DNA of 64,000 nt from NCBI RefSeq assembly GCF_003464085.1, contig NZ_QSDR01000025.1, positions 1-64,000 on the forward strand. Reading direction: 5' to 3'. The position numbers and the translations under genes were made by a program. Source of the DNA: Clostridium sp. AM58-1XD. GTDB lineage: Bacteria; Bacillota; Clostridia; Lachnospirales; Lachnospiraceae. Shown piece by piece: positions 18,027 to 26,620 of this stretch; positions within the stretch are counted from its first letter, which is position 1; every line of letters starts with the position of its first letter. Under the pieces are notes generated by a model. That model ran no database searches and was not told the origin of the DNA. It was given only the letters and a program-made list of their open reading frames with translations.

Positions 18027-19454
18027 ATGGATTACAGAAAAGAAATCGAAGCTTACATGGAAGAACACAAACAGGAAATGATTGACGACATCTGCGAACT
18101 CTGCAGAATCAACAGTGAAAAACAGCCATATAAGGAAGGCATGCCTTATGGGGAAGGAATCAATACGGCTCTGGCTGCAGCACTTTCCATGGCTGAGAAA
18201 TATGGATTTTCCATTAACAACTACGACGCCTATGTAGGTACGGCCGATTTGAACGACGGGGAGAAATGCCTGGATATCCTGGCACATCTCGACGTGGTTC
18301 CGGCAGGAGAGGGATGGAAAGTTACAGAACCGTTTGAACCGGTGGTAAAGGACGGAAAACTGTACGGAAGAGGAACGGCAGACGATAAGGGGCCGGCTGT
18401 TGCGGCTCTTTATGCCATGAGGGCCGTGAAGGAACTGGGAATTCCGGTGACGAAGAACGTGCGCCTTCTCCTGGGAACGGATGAGGAATGCGGCAGCTCC
18501 GATATTCCTCATTATTACGCGGTAGAGGAAGAAGCTCCGATGACATTTTCACCAGACGCTGCTTTTCCCGTTGTCAATACGGAAAAAGGGGCATTGAAGG
18601 GTCATTTTACGGCTGAATGGGAAAAGGTTGAGACGCTTCCAAGGCTTTGTTCCGTTCATGCCGGCCTGAAGGTTAACGTGCTTCCGGGAAAGGCAGAGGC
18701 GGTTATACAGGGACTGGAAAGAGAAGTTCTGGAACAGGCCGCTGAAACAACGGAGAAGAAGACAGGCGTAACGTTTGAGATGGACTACTGGGATCATACG
18801 GATGCGGAAAATGATACCTTTATCAAAGTGACAGCAATCGGAAAGGGCGGCCACGCAGCTGAGCCGGAAGAGGCGAATAATGCTCTGACGGGTCTGATTG
18901 CGTTTATCAATATCCTGCCTCTTTGTGAAACAGGCGCGACGAAGGCGCTGAAGGCTCTGGAAGAGCTGATTCCACACGGCGATATTTACGGTGAACATCT
19001 GGGCGTCGCCATGGAGGATGAGCTGTCAGGGAAGCTCACGCTGGTGTTCAGTATGCTGGAGGTTACGGAAACGGGGCTGGACGGATGGTTCGACAGCAGA
19101 TGTCCGGTCTGCGCGACGGATGAGAACGTGCGGCAGACGGCAAAGAAAAACATGGAAGCGAAAGGAATTCATTTCCTTACGGAATCTATGAGGCCGCCTC
19201 ATCATGTGGATGGAAATTCACAGTTTATAAAGACACTTCTTGCCGCATATGAAGAATATACGGGAAGAAAGGGAGAATGCCAGTCCATGGGCGGCGGAAC
19301 GTATGTGCATAACCTGAAAAACGGCGTTGCGTTCGGCGCTTCCATGCCGGAGACAGATAACCGTATGCACGGAGCCGATGAATTTGCCATAGTGGACGAA
19401 CTGGTGACAAGCGCTAAAATTTTTGCACAGGTTATTGCGGAACTCTGCCGGTAA
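18027..19454 (+). CDS. pepV: Sapep-type M20 dipeptidase (PepV)
   Basis: PepV is a cytosolic zinc dipeptidase. Metal-ligand blocks are AHLDVVPAGEGW, GRGTADDKGP, GTDEECGSSD and a C-terminal MPETDNRMHGADE. ATG 18027 (475 residues) follows AGAGGGGAAC and gives the usual N-terminus MDYRKEIEAYMEEHKQ; the longer frame upstream is not conserved. Confidence 0.92.
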   Translation: MDYRKEIEAYMEEHKQEMIDDICELCRINSEKQPYKEGMPYGEGINTALAAALSMAEKYGFSINNYDAYVGTADLNDGEKCLDILAHLDVVPAGEGWKVTEPFEPVVKDGKLYGRGTADDKGPAVAALYAMRAVKELGIPVTKNVRLLLGTDEECGSSDIPHYYAVEEEAPMTFSPDAAFPVVNTEKGALKGHFTAEWEKVETLPRLCSVHAGLKVNVLPGKAEAVIQGLEREVLEQAAETTEKKTGVTFEMDYWDHTDAENDTFIKVTAIGKGGHAAEPEEANNALTGLIAFINILPLCETGATKALKALEELIPHGDIYGEHLGVAMEDELSGKLTLVFSMLEVTETGLDGWFDSRCPVCATDENVRQTAKKNMEAKGIHFLTESMRPPHHVDGNSQFIKTLLAAYEEYTGRKGECQSMGGGTYVHNLKNGVAFGASMPETDNRMHGADEFAIVDELVTSAKIFAQVIAELCR

Positions 19455-19489
19455 ACGCCGGATAATTATTTCTGGAATAAAATTAGCAC

Positions 19490-19518
19490 TTGACAACCAT
19501 GTGGTTTTGACATACAAT
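19490..19518 (+). promoter_or_regulatory. Strong sigma-70-type promoter of the met leader
   Basis: A perfect TTGACA (19490-19495), a 17-bp spacer and TACAAT (19513-19518). Transcription would start near 19525, about 35 bases before the leader peptide and 265 before metN. Confidence 0.8.
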
Positions 19519-19559
19519 CAAGCATAACATAGAACTTGATGAACAGCAGGAGGTAACCT

Positions 19560-19652
19560 ATGTTTTTAACAGCAACCATGAACAACTGCATGATGATGTG
19601 CAACGGCATGATGATGGTCATGTGCCGTAGATTTGCGTACGTCAAAAATTAA
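19560..19652 (+). CDS. Methionine/cysteine-rich leader peptide upstream of metNIQ
   Basis: A 30-codon reading frame with a textbook ribosome-binding site (AGGAGGT, 19548-19554). Nine of the first 21 codons are ATG, including two runs of three (codons 11-13 and 17-19). Codons 10, 14 and 22 are TGC. It sits between a strong promoter and an intrinsic terminator in front of a methionine ABC transporter, the arrangement of amino-acid attenuation leaders. I see no S-box or T-box signature in the leader. Slow decoding of Met (and Cys) codons under starvation would be the sensor (inference). Confidence 0.75.
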   Translation: MFLTATMNNCMMMCNGMMMVMCRRFAYVKN

Positions 19653-19721
19653 ATGCAGTCAGTTGTGTGGTTTTTGTGAGGATGCCATCCTGGTATCGGA
19701 ATAAGGTGTTTCGCGTATGTT

Positions 19722-19758
19722 CGCAGGCCCATGCAATAGAGCAGGGCCTGCGTTTTTT
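19722..19758 (+). terminator. Intrinsic terminator/attenuator in the metN leader
   Basis: A 9-bp perfect stem CGCAGGCCC (19722-19730) with GGGCCTGCG (19744-19752), followed by six Ts. It lies between the leader peptide and metN, so transcription of metNIQ must read through it. Confidence 0.8.
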
Positions 19759-19790
19759 GTATCATTAATACAGCAAAGGAGAATTACGGT

Positions 19791-20810
19791 ATGGGAGAGA
19801 AGAAGGCGATTATACGTCTGGAAAAGCTGGGAAAAGAATTTCAGACTTCCAACGGACCAATAAAAGCCCTGGATGATATTACCCTGGACATTATGCAGGG
19901 GGAGATTTTCGGTATTATCGGGTTGAGCGGCGCCGGAAAAAGCACGCTGGTACGCTGTATCAATTATCTGGAGGTCCCGACAGGAGGCGAGGTATTCTTT
20001 GAAGGACAGCCGCTTTCCAGGATGAAGGAGTACGGGATCAGAGAAGTACGCCGTTCCATGGGAATGATTTTCCAGCAGTTCAACCTTCTGGCTCAGAGAA
20101 ATGTATTACAGAATATCTGCTTTCCCCTGGAACTGATTGGAACGCCGAAGGATAAGGCGCAGGAGAGAGCAAAAGAGCTTTTGGACCTGGTCGGCCTGGC
20201 TGACAGGGCAAAGGCATACCCGGCGCAGCTTTCCGGAGGGCAGAAGCAGAGGGTGGCGATAGCCAGAGCGCTTGCTACGAACCCTAAGGTGCTTCTGTGT
20301 GATGAGGCTACCAGCGCCTTGGACCCGAATACGACAAAGGCGATTCTGGAGCTTTTGAAAGAAATTAACCGTAAAATGGGCGTTACGGTGATCGTAATTA
20401 CCCATGAAATGTCGGTAATTGAGGCTATTTGCGATAAGGTTGCAATTATTGATAAAAGCCATATTGCCGAGTCCGGCACGGTGGCGGACATATTCTCCAA
20501 TCCCAAATCGAAAATCGGACGCCAGCTGATCATGGGCGATACGGTCCATAACCGCCAGTTCGGTTCATCAAAGATGATACGAATTATCTTTGACGGAAGG
20601 GCTTCCAATGAACCTGTTCTGGCAAACATGATTCTCGCATGCAAGGCGCCGGTGAATATCATGTACGCCGCAACGAAAGATATCAATGGAACGGCGCTGG
20701 GGCAGATGATTATTCAGCTGCCGGAAGATGAAGTGGAAGCAAGAAGGATGATGAATTATCTGGAAGGCGCAAAAGTTCCTTATGAGGAGGTAACGGAAAA
20801 TGACCTTTGA
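19791..20810 (+). CDS. metN: Methionine ABC transporter ATP-binding protein
   Basis: MetN powers methionine uptake. Motifs: Walker A GLSGAGKST, Q-loop QQFNLLAQ, signature LSGGQKQR, Walker B LLCDEATSALD, and a C-terminal NIL domain (from about residue 265) that binds methionine to inhibit transport in known MetNs. The 339-residue length is normal. It overlaps metI by 11 bp. Confidence 0.95.
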   Translation: MGEKKAIIRLEKLGKEFQTSNGPIKALDDITLDIMQGEIFGIIGLSGAGKSTLVRCINYLEVPTGGEVFFEGQPLSRMKEYGIREVRRSMGMIFQQFNLLAQRNVLQNICFPLELIGTPKDKAQERAKELLDLVGLADRAKAYPAQLSGGQKQRVAIARALATNPKVLLCDEATSALDPNTTKAILELLKEINRKMGVTVIVITHEMSVIEAICDKVAIIDKSHIAESGTVADIFSNPKSKIGRQLIMGDTVHNRQFGSSKMIRIIFDGRASNEPVLANMILACKAPVNIMYAATKDINGTALGQMIIQLPEDEVEARRMMNYLEGAKVPYEEVTENDL

Positions 20811-21464
20811 TGCGACAACAATAAAAATGCTGCTGGAAGGAATCCGGGATACACTGTATATGGTGCTGGCTTCCTCGGCAATTTCCTATATACTGGGCAT
20901 TCCACTGGGAATCCTGCTCGTAGTTACGGATAAGGACGGAATCAGGCCGTTCCCGATCTTTCAGAAGGTGCTCGGACTGGCGATCAACCTGCTCCGTTCC
21001 GTGCCGTTTATTATTCTTTTAATTATGATGCTTCCGTGCACAAGATTTCTGGTGGGAACCTGATCGGGTCCAGAGCCGTGATTCCGCCTCTCGTCGTTTC
21101 CGCGACGCCGTATATCGCTAGGATGGTCGAATCTTCGTTCAGAGAAGTGGACTCAGGGGTCATTGAAGCGGCTCAGTCCATGGGAGCCACGACAGGGCAG
21201 ATCGTATGGAAGGTCCTTCTTCCGGAGGCAAAACCGTCCCTGCTGATCGGAGCGGCGATTTCCATTACAACGATTCTGGGATATACTACAATGGCCGGTT
21301 TCGTCGGAGGCGGCGGACTTGGAGCAATTGCAATCAACCACGGTTATTACCGCTATGAGTTTGGAACCATGCTGGTGACCGTCGTTCTTCTCGTGGTGAT
21401 CGTACAGATTATCCAGGAGCTGTTCATGAGATTTGCCAAGGCTACAGACAGAAGGATCCGTTAA
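20800..21464 (+). CDS. metI: Methionine ABC transporter permease, with one-base frame break
   Basis: MetI forms the membrane channel. The first frame stops at 21061-21063 right after RFLVGT; adding one C to the CC at 21059-21060 continues it as LIGSRAVIPPLVVSATPYIARMVES to 21464. This gives 221 residues, the usual MetI size, including the EAA loop (EAAQSMGATTGQIVWKVLLP). Probably a sequencing or assembly loss. Confidence 0.9.
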
Positions 21465-21543
21465 GGAATTTCGTATCAGATAATAACCGTCTTTGGGCGG
21501 ATTATTATAAATCAATGTATCAATAAAACAGGAGGAAAGAATT

Positions 21544-22452
21544 ATGAAGAAATTTGTTACAGTTTTTGCAGCAGCAGTAATTACGGCAGCAGCGCTGACC
21601 GCATGCGGTGGAAACAAGGCGGCGGAGACAACGGCAGCTGAAACAGCAAAGTCAGAGGCAGCTGATACAAAGGCAGACGAGACTCAGGCAGAGACGAAGG
21701 AAGAAGCAAAGGCAGACGGAGAGTTAAAAACTCTGACTGTAGGCGCAAGCCCTGCACCTCATGCAGAAATCCTGAATGCGGCAAAGGAGCTTTTAAAAGA
21801 AAAAGGTTACGATCTCAAGATTGTGGAATATACCGATTATGTGCAGCCGAATCTGGCGCTTGACGCAGGGGATATGGATGCCAACTATTTCCAGCATCTT
21901 CCATATCTGGAGCAGTTCTGTGAAGAGAGGGGAACAAAGCTTGTATCTGCGGCAGCGATCCACTATGAACCATTTGGAATCTACGCAGGCAAGGCAGCCA
22001 GCCTGGATGACGTTTCAGAAGGCGCCAAAGTTGCCGTGCCGAATGACGCGACAAATGAAGCGAGAGCGCTTCTGCTTCTGGAATCACAGGGGCTGATTAA
22101 ATTAAAAGAAGGCGCAGGCTTGAAAGCTACGAAGAATGATATCGCTGAGAATCCGAAGAAGCTGGACATCTACGAATTGGAAGCGGCACAGATTCCGCGT
22201 TCCTTAAGCGATGTGGATATCGCAGTTATCAATGGAAACTATGCAATCGATGCAGGCCTTAAGGTAGACGATGCACTGGCGATCGAAGATTCCGAATCCA
22301 TTGGTGCAACAACATACGGAAATGTCGTTGCAGTTCAGGAAGGCCATGAAAATGACGACGCGATTAAAGCGCTTGTTGAGGCTCTGGAGAGCGATACCGT
22401 TAAGAAATATATTGAAGATACTTATGCAGGAGCAGTTGTTCCTCTGTTCTAA
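21544..22452 (+). CDS. metQ: Methionine-binding lipoprotein
   Basis: A 302-residue NlpA/MetQ-family binding protein with signal peptide and lipobox LTAC, an Ala/Glu/Lys-rich linker, and the NlpA domain (TVGASPAPHAEILNAAK; DYVQPNLALDAGDMDANYFQH). It completes metNIQ, 79 bp after metI, with GGAGG before its ATG. Confidence 0.95.
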   Translation: MKKFVTVFAAAVITAAALTACGGNKAAETTAAETAKSEAADTKADETQAETKEEAKADGELKTLTVGASPAPHAEILNAAKELLKEKGYDLKIVEYTDYVQPNLALDAGDMDANYFQHLPYLEQFCEERGTKLVSAAAIHYEPFGIYAGKAASLDDVSEGAKVAVPNDATNEARALLLLESQGLIKLKEGAGLKATKNDIAENPKKLDIYELEAAQIPRSLSDVDIAVINGNYAIDAGLKVDDALAIEDSESIGATTYGNVVAVQEGHENDDAIKALVEALESDTVKKYIEDTYAGAVVPLF

Positions 22453-22470
22453 ATGCTGTTCTAAATAATG

Positions 22471-22533
22471 AAAGACGCCGTATCTGGCTTCCGGCAGGGA
22501 AATCTGCCTGAGACAGATACGGCGTCTTTTTTT
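22471..22533 (+). terminator. Terminator of metNIQ
   Basis: Arms 22471-22486 and 22514-22529 form a 16-bp stem (core GACGCCGTATCTG) running into a T tract. Confidence 0.85.
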
Positions 22534-22534
22534 G

Positions 22535-22707
22535 CTTTCCAGGAAAGACCTTGTTATTATAAAGTGTTAAAGTATCTAATTTCCTAGAAAGCAAAAAACG
22601 CTCCGCTATGGAGGCGCACTGCGGCGGAAGGGAATCAAGTCGCTGAAGCGACCCGCCGCAGGCGCCAGAGTTCCGCCTGCGGAACTCTTAGTTCCTTTCC
22701 AGGAAAG
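22535..22707. repeat. Structured non-coding element bounded by CTTTCCAGGAAAG palindromes
   Basis: Copies of the 13-bp perfect palindrome CTTTCCAGGAAAG lie at 22535-22547 and 22695-22707. Between them are nested inverted repeats: GCGGCGG with CCGCCGC around GTCGCT-GA-AGCGAC, then GAGTTCCGC with GCGGAACTC. No gene is visible. It looks like a small dispersed palindromic element or structured RNA. Confidence 0.55.
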
Positions 22708-22726
22708 AACTTGTTCTTTCTTAAGA

Positions 22727-24634
22727 TTAAGGAATCAGGATATTGTATTTTTTCATCTTTCTCCAAAGCGTACTCTTATTGATGTTCAGATAATCGGCGG
22801 CCTTTGTCCTGCTGTTATGGAACATGGCCAGGGCCTCCAGTATGGCCTGGCGCTCATCATAGGAGGAAAAGGCTGGAACCGGTAGGACTTCAGAACTGCT
22901 TCCAGACACCTGTTCGGGAGCGCTGCCTGCATCCGGAAGAGCACGAAGTACGTCGGCCGGACCGGCGGTTACCGTATGGCAGAGTATTGAGAGGCGCTCA
23001 CAGAAATTTTTCATTTCTCTGACGTTTCCCGGCCATGGGTAATTCTGAAGAATTTCTTTCGCCTCCGGCGTCAGCCGTTCCAGAATACAGCCTGTGCGTT
23101 CATGCTCATGAAAAATAAAACGGTCCAGCAGAAGATCCGTATCTTCCCGGCGTTCTCTTAATGGTGGGAGATTCAGTTCCAGAACATCCAGACGATAAAG
23201 GAGATCCTGACGAAAACTGCCTTTTGCAACTTCTTCCTTCAGGTTTTTGTTGGTGGCCGAGATGACCCGGACATCGATGGGAATGACGGTATCATTGCCC
23301 AGCCGGACGATTTCCCGCTCCTGCAGGACACGGAGAAGACGGCTCTGGAGTTTGGACGAGATATCGCCGATTTCATCGAGAAATATGGTTCCTGTATGCG
23401 CAATTTCAAAAAAGCCGATCTTTCCGCCTTTTGCAGCGCCCGTAAATGCGCCTTCCACGTAGCCGAACAGCTCGCTTTCCAGAAGATTTTCAGGAAGAGC
23501 CGAACAATTGATGGCGACAAAGGGATTATTTCTTCGGGGACTGCTGTTGTGAATGCTCTGGGCAAACAGTTCCTTTCCTGTTCCGGTTTCTCCATAGATC
23601 AGAATATTGGAATCAGAATAGCTGAAATCCGTAGCATCAGAGATGATGGAATCCATGACAGCGCTTTTGTGGAGAATGTCTGTAAAACGGTATTTGGACT
23701 GAAAACCGGAGTTGTGGAGTTTTTTTCGGATCTGTCCTTCCTCCGCCTGAATCTGGCTTACATTCTGAAAGGTCAGCACGCAGCCGGCGTTGCCGTATTC
23801 CCCGGAGATAGGGACACAGTTGACCATCAGGTTGAGGGAGTCGTATTTCTGCAGTTCAGACAATATTTTTTTCCCTTTTGATATGACATCCGGCACCGGA
23901 ATATCGGGAAAAATCTCGTTGATCCGACGACCCGTTATAGAGCCCTTGATGCTTTTCAATATAGAATAGCAGTATGTATTGGCAAAGGTAATCACGCCGT
24001 GTTTATCTGCAGATATAATTCCCTGAAAGGAGTAGTTCATGATATTGGCAATTTCGTTGCTCCGTTCTTTTTCACGGAATGAGATTTCTGCTGCCGCTTT
24101 CGCTTCTGCGATGGCGCTGTTCACCGATTCGCGGCCGGATTCGATCATGACCGCAGGAATATGATATTTTTTGGCAATTTCGACTGTCGTATATCCGCCG
24201 ACCATGGCAGTGTTGCCGTCCTGTATGGCCTTCTGGATCGTTTCTTCCAGTTTGGTCTCGTCGTCGATCGGATATGTAGTCAGCCGTATGTTTGGAAATA
24301 CAGGATTGATGGTTTCCGCCCCGTACACCATATTGAATGCGCCTACGACAGCGATATTCCTTGCGGGAGACAGCTGAAGGCAGTTTCCGATGGCTGCGAT
24401 TACGTCATATCCCGATACTTTCAGTTCTGCACAGAGGAAGCCGCGCTTCTGCATGGTATGGGCCGTAAAACCGCGGGCAATGATGACGTCAGCACTGACG
24501 TCCTGCAGGCGGTTATTGAAATAATCCTGAATGACCTGGTAATCCAGTTCGTCGTGGTCGGGGCGTTCTTTGAAAACCTGTTCAATCGTAGGGAGAATTT
24601 CCGGATAAGGTGCATAGAAAACCATATGTATCAT
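22727..24634 (-). CDS. PrpR_N-type sigma-54 activator of the TctCBA module
   Basis: This 635-residue regulator has an N-terminal PrpR_N ligand domain (about 1-180, MIHMVFYAPYPEILPT), a PAS domain (about 200-310), an AAA+ sigma-54 domain with GETGTGKE, GAFTGA and FLDEIGD, and a C-terminal Fis-type helix (NINKSTLWRKMKKY). PrpR_N domains bind small organic acids or their derivatives. It is divergent from the TctCBA-amidohydrolase operon, which has a sigma-54 promoter. AGGAGG lies eight bases before its ATG. Confidence 0.93.
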   Translation of the reverse strand: MIHMVFYAPYPEILPTIEQVFKERPDHDELDYQVIQDYFNNRLQDVSADVIIARGFTAHTMQKRGFLCAELKVSGYDVIAAIGNCLQLSPARNIAVVGAFNMVYGAETINPVFPNIRLTTYPIDDETKLEETIQKAIQDGNTAMVGGYTTVEIAKKYHIPAVMIESGRESVNSAIAEAKAAAEISFREKERSNEIANIMNYSFQGIISADKHGVITFANTYCYSILKSIKGSITGRRINEIFPDIPVPDVISKGKKILSELQKYDSLNLMVNCVPISGEYGNAGCVLTFQNVSQIQAEEGQIRKKLHNSGFQSKYRFTDILHKSAVMDSIISDATDFSYSDSNILIYGETGTGKELFAQSIHNSSPRRNNPFVAINCSALPENLLESELFGYVEGAFTGAAKGGKIGFFEIAHTGTIFLDEIGDISSKLQSRLLRVLQEREIVRLGNDTVIPIDVRVISATNKNLKEEVAKGSFRQDLLYRLDVLELNLPPLRERREDTDLLLDRFIFHEHERTGCILERLTPEAKEILQNYPWPGNVREMKNFCERLSILCHTVTAGPADVLRALPDAGSAPEQVSGSSSEVLPVPAFSSYDERQAILEALAMFHNSRTKAADYLNINKSTLWRKMKKYNILIP

Positions 24635-24722
24635 AATTAAGACCTCCTGATCTGCCGATGGATCGCCGCTCGCAGTGTTTTGAACCAGTTATTCTATTAT
24701 TATATAGGAAATAACGAAAAAG

Positions 24723-24792
24723 TGCAACGATAAGGTTGCAGTGAAAGGAGTGAATTGCAATAAATAAATACCTATTGCAATTAAATGCAATG
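24723..24792. promoter_or_regulatory. Cluster of TTGCAA-type upstream activator sites
   Basis: TGCAAC-N6-GTTGCA (24723-24740), ATTGCAAT at 24754-24761 and again at 24774-24781, and ATGCAATG at 24785-24792. They lie 140-205 bp before the -24/-12 promoter, a typical enhancer position for the divergent regulator. Confidence 0.65.
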
Positions 24793-24928
24793 TTAAAATG
24801 AAACGGAGTATTTTTAAAAGGATAAAATCACGAAAAAATCTGAAAAACAAGAAGCAATATGCACAAAAAATAAGGAATAAATTGGATATAATGGACAAAC
24901 ATTTGTTAAAATTGTGCTAAAAAGGAAA

Positions 24929-24945
24929 TTGGCATTAATATTGCT
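24929..24945 (+). promoter_or_regulatory. Sigma-54 promoter of the tctCBA operon
   Basis: TTGGCATTAATATTGCT, with GG (24931-24932) and GC (24943-24944) exactly 10 bases apart, about 40 bp before the tctC start. Confidence 0.8.
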
Positions 24946-24986
24946 TTGTATATAAGTATCAATATCTTGAATGGAGGAAAGTAGAT

Positions 24987-26050
24987 ATGAAGAAAAGAAG
25001 TATTGCATTAATGATGGCATTGGCAATGGCAGGTTCTATGGTAGGATGCGGAAGCTTATCCGTAGGCGGTTCCGATCAGACTACAGCTGCAAAGACAGAA
25101 GCAAAAGCTGAGGGCGAAACAAAAGCAGAGGGAGAGGCGGCTGCAAAGACGGATGGCGGATTCCCAACGAAGACGATTGAAGTAATCGTCCTTTCGGAGC
25201 AGGCGGCGGCGCTGACGTTGCTTCCCGTCTCATCTGTTCTTACCTGGAGCAGGAACTGGGTCAGACCTTTGTTATCAACAATGTAACAGGCGGCGGCGGA
25301 TCAATCGGTCTTACACAGCTTACAAAGGCAAACCCTGACGGATATACCATTGCATATTTTGCTTCCACAGACTCTAACGGCAACCTGCTGTTTGACGGTG
25401 TCAGCTACGACAAAGATTCTTTTGCACCGATCGCAGAATTTGCAGCAGATCCTCACATGATCGTTGCAAGCAAGAAATCAGGAATCACTGATATTCAGGG
25501 ATTAGTTGACGCAGGCTCTGACGGAAATACGTTATGGGGAATCGGCGGTGCATGGACACACTGGGATTTCTTAAAGATGGAATTTGAAAAGGCTACGAGC
25601 ACAAAGTACAAACGTCTCGTGTTTGATGGCGGCGCTACGGCAGTTAACAACGTAGCAAGCGGCGACTGTGCAGTTGCAACACCATTCGTAAGTGAAGCTC
25701 TGGCTCAGGTAGATGCAGGTAATATCATCCCGATCGCTGTTACAAGTTCCGAGAGAAACCCAATGGCTCCAGACGTTCCTACACTGGCTGAATCCGGAAT
25801 TCCGGAACTGGAAGGTTTTGAATCCGTTATGTGGAGAGCATTCGTAGCTCCTGCAGGAACACCTGACGAAGTGACGAAGGTTCTGGCAGATGCAATCGGC
25901 AAGGTTTGTGAGAATGAAGAGTTCCTGAAAAAGGCGGAAGAAGCAGGTATCACAATCGAATACAAGGGACTGGATGAATTCAAAGCTTACTACGAAGAGA
26001 ACCACGAAAATGTAAAGGCTATGATTGAAAGCGCTGACTTCGAGAAATAA
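24987..26050 (+). CDS. tctC: Tripartite tricarboxylate transporter binding lipoprotein (TctC), frame break near the N-terminus
   Basis: TctC is the solute receptor of a TTT system. It has a signal peptide with lipobox MVGC, then FPTKTIEVIV. The frame fails after GTC at 25190; adding one C there restores the family motif PFGAGGGADVASR and continues in frame (VTGGGGSIGLTQL) to 26050, 354 residues in total. The substrate is a carboxylate, unknown. Confidence 0.88.
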
Positions 26051-26095
26051 TCAAACGTTATCTGGAAGAAGCAATTAAAAGAACGGAACAAGGAT

Positions 26096-26123
26096 GAGGA
26101 TGCCTGCGAGAGCAGGCATCCTC
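26096..26123 (+). other. GAGA-capped hairpin between tctC and tctB
   Basis: A 12-bp perfect stem (GAGGATGCCTGC, 26096-26107) with a GAGA tetraloop and no T tract. This is a likely mRNA 3'-end stabiliser that lets the binding protein be made in excess over the permease. Confidence 0.55.
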
Positions 26124-26142
26124 AAATAAAAGGAGGAAAAGC

Positions 26143-26604
26143 ATGAAGGGTATGAGAAAATGCACATCTGATATTATTATCAGCGTTGTGCTTTTAGGCT
26201 TTTTGGTATCGCTCAGCATACAGATGCCTGCAATACCTAAGGATTCCAGGACGTATCCTATGATACTGATGGTCCTCAGCTACATCATGGTAGGAGCCCA
26301 GCTCATCTATAATCTGGTCATCTATAAAAAGTCTGAAATTGTAGAGAGCCAGCTGAAAGCACAGGTTAAGGTTATTTTCCCTTATGCGGTGATCATTGTC
26401 GGATACCTGGCCCTGCTTGGGAAAATCGGATATATCTTTGATACCATACTGTTCTGTTTCGTTTCTCTGATTTATCTGAAACTGAAAAATAAGATCGTTA
26501 TGGTAATTCTGTCAGTCGTTCTGACACTGGTACTGTATTTCGTGTTCACCAGATTCCTGTCGGTTATTCTTCCGCGAGGAAGCTGGATCTCACTGAACTT
26601 ATAG
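26143..26604 (+). CDS. tctB: TTT-family small permease (TctB)
   Basis: A 153-residue protein with four hydrophobic segments, matching the poorly conserved TctB small subunit by size and place between tctC and tctA. AGGAGG precedes the ATG. Confidence 0.85.
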   Translation: MKGMRKCTSDIIISVVLLGFLVSLSIQMPAIPKDSRTYPMILMVLSYIMVGAQLIYNLVIYKKSEIVESQLKAQVKVIFPYAVIIVGYLALLGKIGYIFDTILFCFVSLIYLKLKNKIVMVILSVVLTLVLYFVFTRFLSVILPRGSWISLNL

Positions 26605-26620
26605 AAAAGGAGGATAAAAG

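Noticed and set aside
19525..19790. S-box (SAM) or T-box riboswitch upstream of metN
   Set aside because: I looked for the usual S-box opening helix and for the T-box AGGGTGG element and saw neither; the leader peptide and terminator explain the region better.
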